From NCBI RefSeq assembly GCF_032854445.1, contig NC_088295.1, positions 39,669,385-39,733,384 on the forward strand: a stretch of 64,000 nt of DNA, written 5' to 3'. The notes beneath the pieces were generated by a model. It was not told where the DNA came from and did no database searches. It was given only the letters and a program-made list of their open reading frames with translations. The stretch comes from Liolophura sinensis. Its lineage: Eukaryota; Mollusca; Polyplacophora; Chitonida; Chitonidae. Numbering within the stretch: the first letter of the stretch is position 1; every line of letters begins with the position of its first letter. Positions 11,773 to 22,952 of the stretch are shown here, one piece after another. A program made the translations under genes and the position numbers.

Positions 11773-13351
11773 CACTGTTGCCCAAAATGATGGAATAAAA
11801 TAAATTCAGGTTACGCTTCTGGAAAATACCAGTATTTGGTCCTCCCTGCAATACACTTGGCTCTTCTTAACTATTATACGAAGGACCCTTTATGTAAGTG
11901 GAAGTCCAAAATTTAGTTACGTGGAAGGACTGAGAGTTGAGGGCCATGTAAAGCGACACAATTTAAGTTTCGTACTTTCTCTCCCGATGCACCCCTATAT
12001 AAACAGGCCGTCTGTTTAGGCCATCCCTGATTTCATGGACGCAAATTTTGACATAGAAGTTCACAGTGTCATGCCTGCTCCTACGCCACTAGCGATTCGA
12101 CTGTGGGTGGTTGCCCTAAGACGGGAAGGGTTTAAACAGGCCGATATCGCCACTTTTGCAAGGATATCACAAAGTGCGGTCTCTAAGATTCTGAAACGCG
12201 TCAGTTAACGCCAGGAAAGTCAACAGGGCGTCCACGTTCGACCACAAAAACGACAGGATAGGAGACTGATACACCTGTGTTGAACAAACTGCAGAATGCC
12301 AGCCAGCCATCTCCGTCTCTTGTGGAGGCAACACTATGGGGTTCGTGTTTCACGCCAAACCTCGATTCAGGGCATCGAGCAAGACGATGGTCACATGTCC
12401 ACGTCTGACTGCTCCGCATCATGTTGCACGACTCCTTTGGGCTAGGGGGAGCCGGGTGTTACAGGACGGCCATTGGCGTCAAGTCGTCTTCACTGACGAA
12501 AGCAGATACATCCATTTTGACCGACAAGAAGGACGACAAAGGGTTCGGAGATTGCGTAGCGAGAACCTCCATGATGACTGTGTCCGGGAGTCTCGTCAAG
12601 GTGGTGGCGGTTCAGTGATGGTATTCAGGGGTGGCATTCATCATGGTGGCAAAACAGAGCTTTTCGTGACGGAAGGAAACGTCAACGCCACCGTGTATCT
12701 GAATATTTTACAGGAACACTGCTTGCCACATGCAAGACAAGTCGACGGCAACAATTTTCGGCTTTAAGATGGCAACGCCAGGCCACAAAGGGCCAACGTC
12801 GTCAGACAGTTTCTTTGGGATGAGGGTGTGGAGCAGCTCCCATGGCCAGCTTGTTCGCCTGACATGAACCCCATCGAGCATGCCTGGGATGTCCTTGGCC
12901 GTACGGCTCAAACCCTGCAAGAATTGGCACGGGCTCTGAGGGAAGAGTGGTACGCTATGCTGACGTCATCAGCAACCTCGCTGATAGCATGCCGCGACGT
13001 CTCCTTATCCTCATTCGTGCCAGTGTGGTCACACACGTTACTAGAGACTTTTAATCTGTTGCTAATACTTTTTTTGTGCATTCCCATTTGTCAAGTTCAT
13101 CGATTCATCTGTTTTCATTTGAATCTTATGGTCACATTAAATCTCAACAATTGAAGATAGATCTTCTGCTTTTGTATTCCTTTCAGCATTTTGCATTCTC
13201 TGAAGGTTTGAACTTTGCAAATGGTTCGACCTTTAACCGAAGATGGTAAATCTGTCTAGAATTTTCTTGGTAGCCCAAAACCTTGGGGAAAATCTGGTGC
13301 AAATCTGGAAAAATCTATTATATTTTATTCCATCACTGTGGGCAAACAGTG
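11773..13351 (+). mobile_element. Tc1-like DNA transposon, decayed, ends and TA duplications visible
   Basis: The left end CACTGTTGCCCAAAATGATG and the right end read inward (CACTGTTTGCCCACAGTGAT) form terminal inverted repeats that both continue into GGAATAAAATA. The element is flanked by TA at 11771-11772 and 13352-13353, the standard Tc1/mariner target duplication. Its length of 1579 bp fits a Tc1-type element. It carries one broken transposase gene on the plus strand. Both flanks match adjoining parts of SINE family A, so the element jumped into an older SINE. Confidence 0.92.
12071..13054 (+). pseudogene. Tc1-like transposase pseudogene (DDE family)
   Basis: The first 45 codons (12071-12207) begin MPAPTPLAIRLWVVALRREG and include ISQSAVSKILK, a helix-turn-helix DNA-binding segment, and then meet a stop. 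The catalytic part is in the frame 12336-12767: VFTDES holds the first Asp, followed by GGGGSVMVF. After a stop at 12765-12767 come DGNARP with the second acidic residue and then PACSPDMNPIEHAWD with the Glu. The natural C-terminus (ISNLADSMPRRLLILI) is in another frame that ends near 13054. At least one stop and two frame shifts make it inactive. The family cuts and pastes DNA at TA sites. Confidence 0.9.
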
Positions 13352-13402
13352 TATTCTTGAGGCGTCATTTATGGCGTCAAACAACAATCAAATAAACAAA
13401 TA
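13352..13402 (+). mobile_element. SINE family A tail fragment, right of the Tc1 insertion
   Basis: TATTCTTGAGGCG followed by GGCGTCAAACAACAATCAAA and TAAACAAATA corresponds to the family A 3' end. It continues the fragment ending at 11772. Confidence 0.65.
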
Positions 13403-13802
13403 GGAGACTCCATTCAGAACTCTCTTTTCCGTGTCACTTCAAAGACTGGCGAAATTGTACACTTAGCTGTGCTGCATTGCTTTTTTAATCAAATCTCAGA
13501 CATTAAATATTTTGCGTAAGTTATCCTAAGTCACCAACTTTTTGTCTGACATAAAAAGATCAGTTATGCCGTGTAGCCTTTTGTCGTTCAAGCTCTAAAA
13601 ATTCTCTACATACTGACTAGTAGTAGCAAACTGTTTAGTTGTAGCACACGACATTCTATTGGATAACACTGCCGTCCAAATTTTGCCATACTATAACGTA
13701 ACTAAGCCAACAGGCGACGCCTTGCTGTGTAATAAAGTAATTATGGCTTGTGTCATAAGCGTCATTATGTTATAAGACATCACGTTATTTGATTTGACAT
13801 TT

Positions 13803-14118
13803 GTTTAACGCCATATAGAAAGGCATACTCAAGAATATTTCGCTTATACGATGGCCACTGTCGTACAGTGGAAATACTCTTGGGTATGGCGTGAAACACC
13901 AATCACTTATACGATGACCGCCGTGGTATAAGGGAAATATTCTTTGGTAGGCGTAAAACATCAATCAACCATTATGGCGACCGTCGTATAAGGAAAATAT
14001 TCTTGTGTAGACTTAGGCGTAAAACACCATCAATCACTTATACGATGACCGTCGTCCTATAAGGGAAATAGCCTATTCATGGGTAGGCCTATGCGTAAAA
14101 CACCAATCTCTTATACGA
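13803..14118 (+). repeat. Tandem repeat made of SINE family A 3' tails
   Basis: Four to five units of roughly 60-65 bp lie head to tail. Each has CTTATACGATGACCGTCGT-like sequence, then TAAGGGAAATATTCTT and GGCGTAAAACACCAATCA. These are the last ~60 bases of family A without the head. The first unit (13803-13845) is in reverse orientation. Confidence 0.75.
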
Positions 14119-14129
14119 TGTCGGTTAGT

Positions 14130-14300
14130 ATTATAGATGAAAGAAACCGGAGTACCCGGGAAAAGCCACTGGAGTGGCTAACGAAATTCCCCACATATAG
14201 CCGTACAAGTGTGCACGCCAGTTTTGGTGGAAGGTAATTTGTCTTCAACGAACGTTGGGCTGCGCAAATGGCAACACCAGCGTGGTCGACCACGACCAGT
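14130..14300 (-). mobile_element. SINE family D, partial copy
   Basis: TTTTGGTGGAAGGTAATTTG, then TTCAACGAACGTTGGGCTGC and GCAAATGGCAACACCAGCGT match the copy at 56283-56620. The tRNA-like part is missing here. The minus orientation is set by the B-box-like promoter of the other copy. Confidence 0.6.
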
Positions 14301-17300
14301 GAGATATATGAGATATGGAGGTAATATGATAGTTTTATATTCATCTTTTCTGGAAATTTTGATCAATTAACTATACACTATGGTGTCGCTTTTGAGTTTT
14401 CAGGATTGATACAAGTTCGTTTAATGACACAGATAGCTCACCATAGCAAACATCTAAGTTCTACATTGTACATATAATAACATATGTCACACATCATCTT
14501 TTCGGAAATACAAACGGTGTTCTCTAGAATTAATGAACCCGATGACAGTAAATTGACGCTTTGTTTGGCTGGCTTAGTTGACCTTGGTTTAGTTTTCAGT
14601 CGGCAAGCGGTTCGGTGCATATTCAAGTATAAATTTGATGATAAAATCACATAATATACCTATGTCAGTTTGGTGAGTTCTGGTAATTAAGGTGAGAACG
14701 TAATACTATGACGCTATTAAAAGAAAAGACTTGTGTAGCCCACCATAAAAGGATTATCTTTTGGTTGGAAAGTTGAATGGCACGGTTATTATAGGCTTAC
14801 ATTTTTACGCGATTTATAGCAGTTTATCGTTTGTTGCCAGGGCAATGACGCTTGGGTGCATACAGGGGAGCAGATTGCGAAATCATTGAAGTGATGGCTC
14901 GTACCTTTCTTCAGGACCTCTTACCGGGTATTGGTGACAAAGCTACAAACGTGAGGATATCTGTTTGGCTGTTATGTATGCAAAAAGAATGACCTGTTAC
15001 AAGGATGTATATATCTTCGCAACATGAACAAAAAGTGGTAATTTTAAAGTGAAAGTGGCGACTGAAGTAAACCATGAATTGAGCCTAGTTACGTTTGGCA
15101 ACATTTCAGCTCTTGCCACCATTAAAGTCAGTGCAAATTACGATGTTCACGTGGATCAGTGGGTGTTAACTAACATGAAACGAAACGAGTGATATTTGAA
15201 GGCCAGAAACATTCTGATTAGTTTTCCTAACAAGGTTCCCCCCCCCCCCCCCCTAAAGTTTTAATTTGCTTTTCATTTTCTTTTTTTTAGGGTAGGCCAT
15301 CTTGCCTGGATTTAATCGGCTCTGTTTACACCTTCAGTGATCTCCTTACGTGACAGTGATGCAGCTTGCTCTATATCTTCTACATGTAAATTCTATACAC
15401 ATGTAACTTCATTTGTGACGTACAGATCGTTGAGATTGACCACTATTTTATAATACATAGTCGATAGAAAGGGAGACCATATTTCAATCGGTCATGCTGT
15501 TCAGTACATGTGCGATCCGCGATTGAACGTTGCACTGTGGGAATCTTGATTTGTGCTGGCTCTTTTACAAGTTATCTCGTCGGGTGCGCAGTTTACACTA
15601 GTCTCGGATTGCCTCTTGTAATTCTCTTAATTCAGTGATAAATTTCGAAAATATAGGCTGAGGCGTTTAATTAGGAGTCAAATGCAATTTCATTTTTGTA
15701 TTTAGCTGATCAACTCAAAAAATTTGAATGTCCTTCGGGCATAAGCCTATATGTCCGTTTAAATTTTACGCTTATCGAGTACCGTACTCTTAGCAGAAGT
15801 TAATAACGTTGACATACAAGTGCGTTATTCTAAATCATAGTGGTTATATTCATTTGTGAGGATATATTTAAATCTGGAGTGAGCGAGACACAGTTAACAG
15901 TGGGAATGTTCACTGTGATCATATGATCCTACAGCACTTCGTGGCGACCTCACCTTCCTCCAGGTCAAAGCATAGCAAGGTGATAGGGCTATAGTCTGTT
16001 AAAACTTGAGCTATCTTATGCCCAAAGAGGCATCGATCAAAGGGTAGCTTTGTCATCCGTTCGCACTAGCACATACAGCTTTAAAGAGAACACGATATAG
16101 TCCATTTTCTGTACTTCAGCGAAAGATCTCATTAGCCGACCTGTGTTATTTCCCTGGCGGTGGGTATACGTATATAAGGAAGAATGGATTTGATACCTAA
16201 CCAACCTATGTGATCTTGTTTCATAAGTTCTTGTGAAATGAGCATTGAATGTAATGTTCTTGTCAAATCACAGTTACAAAGTGCAGTATTTCGCAAGATA
16301 AAGTTGACATTGAGAAACCCCTGGATGTATGGGATTGCATGAGTGAGTGCCTTTTGAGGACGCAAAAAACTCCTACAAGGCAGGCCCTAAGTACCGGGTG
16401 ACTTTGTCCTACGTTGCCATGTGACTTTTAAAAAGATATCTGGACAGGTAGGGTGTGTAAATAACGTCCTATTTCTATACCAACGGCCTATTAAATACAC
16501 AACCAGGAAGCTATCGCTGTATTACCTGGCAAAAGACACAGGGACGTTTTGGACTTACTACTGAATTACACTCCATGTGAAGGGAAATATAGGTAAGTGT
16601 AGATTTTCCATGTTTCATCATGTTAGGTATATTTTTATCATCCCTGATACTTATTTAGGCTATCTGCTCTATATTAGTACTCAAGAAATTATCGCTGATA
16701 ACGTTAGAGTTCGCGAAGGCTCCAGAAAGAAAGTGATATCACGTAGAGTACTGCATGGGTACTGTTCGCCCGCACAAGCTTGTCCCGTGAACGTCTGCTG
16801 ACAGCTTCACCAGTGTCAATTAAAGCAAGATCACGATGATGATAAAGTTTCCTTACTGCGGCGTGTATATGGATGTCCTTGCAGAAGATAAGATTGTACA
16901 CATAGAAAGGTTTTCATTTCCATAAGTTTAATGTTTGCTTAACCAAAAAAAGTTAACTCCAGATCGGTCTAAGGGGTATAATTGCATAAGAAGAAAAACC
17001 TTTATGCTGAGTATGAGGCGCACTAACCTAATAACCCGGCTGTTCTACATTTGAAATTTCAAACAGTGTGTATAGACTGACTATGAGCAATTCACTTTAT
17101 CTTGATATTTTTATCTACAGTTTTATTAGGTCATAGGAAACTAGCTGGTCGCAAGTTTTTATATAAACAGCGTACAGTCAATAAAAAAATCTGTGTTTCT
17201 CCTGCGTAGCATATACTATACATGTAATGGGGCTACAGTTACATTATCTAGAGCAAATATTGGTGGAATATCTTCTAGTCAACCAGATTATTTTGAGGTT

Positions 17301-17565
17301 GAGAAAAGACATATTCCTGCATATACACTCTTAAAAATGGGATAATTTCTAAAATTTCTGTATTTGCCCGATTGCATGGCTTTGTTTATAGAGAGAAAGA
17401 AGCATTCTCGAGGTTCAAACTAATACCTAAAGGAGATAATGAAAAAATTAGACACTGCTCTGGGAGAAAAAAAAAGCAAAAATTCAAATGTTTTGGGTAA
17501 GAGTTGTTGCTTTTTCATAGCATTCTGTACAACGGATACATTAACGAGACAACCGTAGATAGATG
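14301..17565. other. Unassigned intergenic sequence with a poly-C tract
   Basis: No gene or known repeat recognised. A run of 16 C lies at 15238-15253. Short frames in this stretch have no domain and no convincing splice context. Confidence 0.5.
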
Positions 17566-17569
17566 CATA

Positions 17570-17661
17570 GTGTAATAAAATCCCGTAATGTAATATTTAT
17601 TATTACACCATAGGCATCGCACTTGCTACACGTAATGTAACATTATTGCATTGTGTAGCAA
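17570..17661. repeat. Two successive hairpins, 9-bp stems and 21-base loops
   Basis: The first stem is GTGTAATAA (17570-17578) with TTATTACAC (17600-17608). The second is TTGCTACAC (17623-17631) with GTGTAGCAA (17653-17661). Both stems are perfect, both loops are 21 bases, and both loops contain GTAATGTAA. Function unknown; possibly ends of a small transposon. Confidence 0.7.
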
Positions 17662-17927
17662 ATACGACGAATAATTACATATGTTGTATTACATTATAGG
17701 TATTAATTACCTATTTTGTGCCCATATAGCAGCAAAATTTTTTCGCTTCTACACTAACATGCATGTAGACGAAATTCTATTTACACATCCATGTCTATGT
17801 GTCTATGTGATATCTATCCATCTCCATCTACAATGTATGTTAATAATGAGACAAACTTAGAATCATAATGTTCACAAACAAATGGTAAGGTTTGTTTCTC
17901 TCGCTTGTTTTTAATATGAAATTTAGT

Positions 17928-17972
17928 ATTTATTTATTTATTTTATTGATGTTTTACGCCGTACTCAAAGAT
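17928..17972 (-). mobile_element. SINE family A tail fragment, reverse
   Basis: TTTATTTATTTTATTGATG then TTTTACGCCGTACTCAAAGA is the reverse of the family A tail. It is cut off by the head of the next SINE. Confidence 0.75.
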
Positions 17973-18220
17973 AGGAACCTCCGTGGCTCAGTTGGTTAGC
18001 GCGCTAGCGCAGTGTAATGACCCAGGAGTCTCTCACCAATGCGGTCGCTGTGAGTTCAAGTCCAGCTCATGTTGGCTTTCTTTCCGGTCGTAGGTGGGAA
18101 GGGCTTGCAGCAACCTGCGCATGGTCGTAAGTTTCCTCCCACCATAATGCTGGCCGCCGTCGTATAAGTAAAATATTCTTGAGTACGGTGTAAAACACCG
18201 ATCAAATAAATAAATAAATA
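17973..18220 (+). mobile_element. SINE family A, full-length copy
   Basis: The tRNA-like head GTGGCTCAGTTGGTTAGCGC (A-box-like) and GTGAGTTCAAGTCCAGCTC (B-box-like) form the pol III promoter region. The body contains CTTGCAGCAACCTGCGCATG and GCTGGCCGCCGTCGTATAAG. The tail is AAAACACCGATCAAATAAAT and further AAAT units. It is about 248 bp and is a good reference copy for the family in this window. Confidence 0.9.
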
Positions 18221-18434
18221 CTGAAGAATACTTCACTTATATGACGGCGGCACTTATATGACGGCGGCCAGCATTATGGTGGGAAGAAACCGGGTAGAGC
18301 CCGGGGGAAACCAACGACCATCCGTAGGTTGATGCGAGACCTTCCCACGCACGGCCGAAAAGGAACCCGGCATGAGCTGGACTTGAACTCACAGCGACCG
18401 CATTGGTGAGAGACTCGTGGGTCATTACGTTGCG
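18221..18434 (-). mobile_element. SINE family A, reverse copy with 17-bp internal duplication
   Basis: This copy is in inverted orientation, tail to tail with the one before it. CACTTATATGACGGCGG occurs twice in direct succession near 18234-18267. The copy reaches the B-box-like region and the spacer before the head (GTGAGAGACTCGTGGGTCAT) and ends before the tRNA-like A box. Confidence 0.85.
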
Positions 18435-18460
18435 TCATGAAGAACTCTAGGGTGTTGAGA

Positions 18461-20167
18461 TTAGCAAATGGAGCAAACTAGTTCGTTTCGACAGTCCCTA
18501 CTCCGGTGACCTGGTTTTAAGCACCCATAGCATAGCCCCTTCGACTTCACGAACTTCTTTCGCTCTAACACTGGTTGCGTGGAAAACCCTTTGCAGCTGT
18601 CCAACCTGTGTAATGTTTCGTCACAGTACAGACAGTTCCTAAATCTATTTTCTTTTGGCTTAGCAGAGGTGGAAACACTCTGATTTAAATATGGCTGCCT
18701 GTCTGACAATACAACTGACTCACTTCCTTTAACTGATGTAGCAAAACTGCCTTTAGATCGTTACTGTCTCCCCTGGCGAGATGACTGGCTGTTTCCAGAA
18801 CGGCTATTCTGTTTTGTCAGGTTAAAGTTCATAGCCTCTCTGCCAAAGATAGGATCGTTTACCTTACGGGCTTCGTCCTTGACGAACTGTACTAAGTGAC
18901 CAAAGCCAATTACCTCCCGTCTCTTTGTCGTATTCTGTACGATGTCTCTCCACTTGTCATGAAGGTCATAAGGAAAAGTTTGCCCACTAAACGTCTTAGA
19001 TTCTCTGGGTATTCAAGCACCCATACAGCCTCTATACATTTCACAGCATTCTGACATTCGATAAGCAATATTGAGAAGTCATCTCACGAGTCATACTGGT
19101 CCCTGGTTCACCTGAAATCTGATGGCTATTGAATGACTGCACAGTAAGTGGCGCGTTCATACCAGGACATGCAACTGCATTTACACATGTGGAATTTACA
19201 GGTTGAACGTGTCGCACATCATTACCATTACCATTATCTGTAACATCACCTGAATTCATGTTATAACCATAACCAATGTTATCATTCATGCGAGCATTTA
19301 CAACCCCTGGAATAAAACATGGAGAGTTAACATTTAATACTGATTTCACATTATTTGCCTTTGGTTGGTCATTTTTACCTTCCATATTTTCATTAGTTTT
19401 ACCATTACCTGCCAGATTTGTCTGATCACGAACAGTTTCTGAATGTCGGTCAAAACTGTCCAACACTATGGACTTGGCATTCATGATAGCCATCTCTGTG
19501 ACTAAGTTTAGTTCTTCTTCTTCCTCAATTCTGAGTTTCGCTTTAGCAAGTTCCATGTCATTCTTTCTCTTTAAGGCCGACATCTTAGCTTCTAGTTCCG
19601 CCTTATCCTGCTTAACCTTCAGTCTGGCTGCAGACAGCACACTGGTCAGCGACACTTCACTTTGTCGCGAACTATGGTGACTGGAAACGCGACTGCTATA
19701 TTTGCACCGTTTCAACTTCCAGTATGTCTGGCAGACTGTATTTCGACCAGTTGCGAGTCAGCATTTATCTGCCAGTTAGAACATGCCGACTTAAAGTTTT
19801 TCAGGTAGGTATCCCGATCCTCATATATGTCATCTAAGTAATTCTGCCTTTCGGTCTCTGATAGTAATGCACAATATTCTGTATGACCAGACAATTGTTC
19901 TTTATACATTAACATCCAGTCTTTGTATTTAGATCTCATTTTGTCAATGTCCTGTTTTCCGTCCATCATCTTACTTTTAATCTCTTCACTTTTACGTTTC
20001 AGTTGTCTAAACAGGCTTGATAAATATTTACATTTATTGTCTTTGGAGAAATAAAGGCCTTTCTTGGTTATTATTTTTGCCCTGGCTCCGGGTACCATCT
20101 CTTTTTCTACCCGTTCCATGTCCCCGCTTGCTGTTCTCATCTCACACGTATCTCCCTGGTCACTCAT
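18461..20167 (-). pseudogene. gag: BEL/Pao-type retrotransposon gag, broken and truncated
   Basis: Gag forms the particle core of LTR retrotransposons. Reading leftward on the minus strand, the start is an ATG at 20167 (MSDQGDTCEMRTASGDMERV). The first frame ends at 19712 and the next begins at 19715 in another frame with an overlapping stop and start, probably one indel. It continues with the helical, charged SAARLKVKQDKAELEAKMSA to a stop at 19041. A third segment (18720-18990) contains KWRDIVQNTTKRREVIGFGH and another stop. The last segment (18461-18709) holds CLYCDETLHRLDSCKGF and a CCHC knuckle, CYGCLKPGHRSRDC. This order is typical of BEL/Pao gag. Protease, RT, RNase H and integrase are absent: the copy is cut near the SINE at 18434. 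Not functional. Confidence 0.8.
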
Positions 20168-20189
20168 CTTGGTATCAATTGTCAATGAT

Positions 20190-20818
20190 GTGATCGTAAA
20201 GGAATCACGACAATACCGTCTACATGTTCACCCAGTTTTATTGCACTCCGTTGAGTACCAGTATTAATGGTTTGCATCGCTTAGACAGATTAATTGTAAC
20301 ATACAAAGTAATAGTGTTGCATCAGTGACATAGTCATACAGGAAATAATGACACGGATTGATTGATGTAGTACATGTTGTTGTTGTTACATTACTGGGAT
20401 CACACATTAGTATACACATTCAGAACATATTCTAGAGCGTTACATGATATTGCTTTACTATTTATATGACTAGAACACCAAATTACCAAATTTTATGTAC
20501 CGTGAACTGTGAACTTATGAACTGTGGCACATCTCGCTAAGATAGATTCACTATCTGTTTACATTACAAAAGGATGCGGGCCACGTGGCTTTGCTACACT
20601 TACCAAAATAATACAAACATCGAAACTAAATGAAGTAATAGCAAAAGGATATGCAGATTTCTCCTTACTGTTACTGTTTATAATGACAATAAACACATTA
20701 TACAACGTACTGATTGGTACTCTTCCCACGATCGCCAACAGAGAGTAGAGGATTGAGGAACACGTTATCGCATGGAGGCCGCCATATTGTGAACAAAGTA
20801 GATAACTGTGTGGTAACA
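20190..20818 (-). repeat. Possible 5' LTR of the BEL/Pao-type element
   Basis: Upstream of gag on the minus strand there is a candidate LTR start TGTTACCACACAG at 20818, a TATA-like CATATAAATAG near 20460 and AATAAA near 20237-20242. There is no second LTR to compare with, so this is inferred from position and motifs. Confidence 0.35.
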
Positions 20819-20836
20819 CTAGAAGCTCAGAACGGA

Positions 20837-21012
20837 GTTACACTTGCCTTCGATAAGCCGTCTCAGTGAAGCAGCACTAGATAAAAGAGCGGTGGAAATC
20901 CGCCCTGCAACAAGGAAGCACATTACATGCATTCTAAGGATTTCTTCGTCGTCATATGACTGAAAAATTGTTAAGTACGACGTTAAACCCCAAGCACTCA
21001 CTCACTCACTCC
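20837..21012 (+). mobile_element. SINE family B, 5'-truncated copy
   Basis: CGTCTCAGTGAAGCAGCACT, GAGCGGTGGAAATCCGCCCT, GTCATATGACTGAAAAATTG and the end GTTAAACCCCAAGCACTCAC match the copies at 38606 and 44169 in reverse. Confidence 0.85.
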
Positions 21013-21526
21013 ATAGCTGATGTAATAAAACATTTATACATAATTTCTAAGCATTTTCTACCAAGACGATATTTAGGAACTCTGTTCATGTATATTTTTT
21101 ATTGACAGCCTCGATCAAGTTTGTCCATTTCATAAGTCTAGTGCAAGGTTTAAGAATGACAAAGACAACCACATGGCAATTTCGGTCAACGGGCTGCACT
21201 CCAGATAATTACTTTTGATCTGTAGCACGTAGGCCTACATCACGTGGTGAGAAGGGTGACCGCCCTCTCTCGTCTCGCCCCCTCGCCTGTCTGTACAATC
21301 CTGACTTAACCAATCAAGTGCAGAACCGTACGCTATACAAATGTCAGCTCTTTGCGTATATTACGTGACTTCATTTGGATTCCTTACCACCATTACATAA
21401 CCACGTAAAATGTTAGAGTCAAAAGTGGTCTTGTGGAGGGCAGTAGGGTCGGTCCAACATAAAGAGGATTTGAATTAATCGTAATTGCATTACCTCACAT
21501 GCATGGATATGTCTTATATGCATACG
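21013..21526. other. Unassigned intergenic sequence
   Basis: Nothing recognised. There is a modestly GC-richer patch near 21240-21330 with no supported gene start. Confidence 0.5.
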
Positions 21527-21880
21527 AGGGTCTGACCGGTGGTCTAACGGCTCCACCTCGACGTCGGGATAACTAGGGTCAAACCCGGGTCTGGTCATAC
21601 CAACGACTGTAAAAATGGCACTTGGTGATGTCTCGCTTGGTGCTCAGCACTGACTGGTCAAAGCAAGGAAATAAGACCGGTTTGCCCGGTGTAAGTATAA
21701 TGTGACTGAGTGGGGTGTCATGTCTGGTGCCTTCTGCATGATACCTCAGTAGCGACATGGACTCTCCCTGCCACAAGAAGACACAGTATATGTACACACA
21801 TCGTGGCTCCTCGTGGTGATAGGGCTGTAAAAAAAAAGTACGACGAAGGCTAAAACCCCAAGCATATACATACATATATA
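21527..21880 (+). mobile_element. SINE family C copy
   Basis: The head is GACCGGTGGTCTAACGGCTC, and GGGTCAAACCCGGGTCTGG is B-box-like. The body contains GGGGTGTCATGTCTGGTGCC and CATGGACTCTCCCTGCCACA, and the end is CTAAAACCCCAAGCATATAC. It aligns with 9671-9948. Confidence 0.75.
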
Positions 21881-22838
21881 TAATTCATATATCCATTTTA
21901 AAATTCTATAGATCCGAAATAGCGAATCGCGTTTTTTCGCTGAGCAAACATAGTAATTACTAAATCTGCCAATAAGGACGCGACATTGTGATAGTATGTA
22001 TTTTGCATGTATGCATTTTTGTACATTGAGCTGCATTTAAATGCCACAGAGATGCTAAGTCAAACAGCCACACGAGTTTGGTCGACGGCTTACAGTCACT
22101 GTAAAGACTCTACAAGCAGCAAGACCGGGGCAATGTAGAAATCCCCTGTCCTAGACAGATTTTGAACTTGAATGTGAAGACATATGCCCACATCACTATA
22201 GTCAAGGTGCTTAACACAACATTGCCACAACTATGGAAAAGAGGCCCCCCCACCTTACACTTTGCTATTTATCTTCTCATTATACTGGCCGGAAATCGCT
22301 TAGAATACATCCAGGGTTCAAGAGCTTTGCCCAGTGGACCCTAACTTTAGTCAGCTGCCCATTCTGAAAACGAAACCGTGCGTGTAGATTGAGGCGTTCG
22401 GGTGTAAATGGCGTGACACGGAGGAAGATACTATTCCAAAGAATGGTGTCACTTAGCGTTAGGGTATCAATGGGGTATCTATTCCCAACTTGAATGCCCT
22501 ACCAATCGATCTTCTCTTTGTCCTTGCACAGAAAGGTTGCATTATCGTGTACTGGTATACCAAATATGGTCATTGATAATTGAATGCCAGTTTCCAGTGT
22601 GTATATTAAAAGCCGTCTATGACCTGACTGTCGAGTTCAGTTTATATCGTCACAACCTTCCGGTACTCTGTAGTTCTAAGGGGTGCCCTATTTCTCAGAA
22701 GCCAAAAGTAAGACAGTACTGTATGGCAGGTGGTAAGTTTATTTTAAGCTGAGAAAGGCTAAATCGTTTTTGTTTGTTTTATTTTTGTTTGCTTTTTGTT
22801 TTGTTTTTTTTTAAATTCTATCATTTCTTCACATAAGA
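21881..22838. other. Unassigned intergenic sequence
   Basis: No supported gene or repeat. A T-rich tract lies near 22765-22815. Confidence 0.5.
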
Positions 22839-22952
22839 TATTTATTTCATTGGCGTTTTACGCGATATCCAAGAATATTTTACTTATACGACAGCGGTCA
22901 GCATTATATATATGGAGGGAGGAAACCATCCACGATCATCCGCAGCAGCTGG
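22839..22952 (-). mobile_element. SINE family A fragment, reverse
   Basis: TATTTATTTCATTGGCG, then TTTTACGCGATATCCAAGAA and ACTTATACGACAGCGGTCAG, is the family A tail reversed. It is followed by GAGGAAACCATCCACGATCA from the body. Confidence 0.75.
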
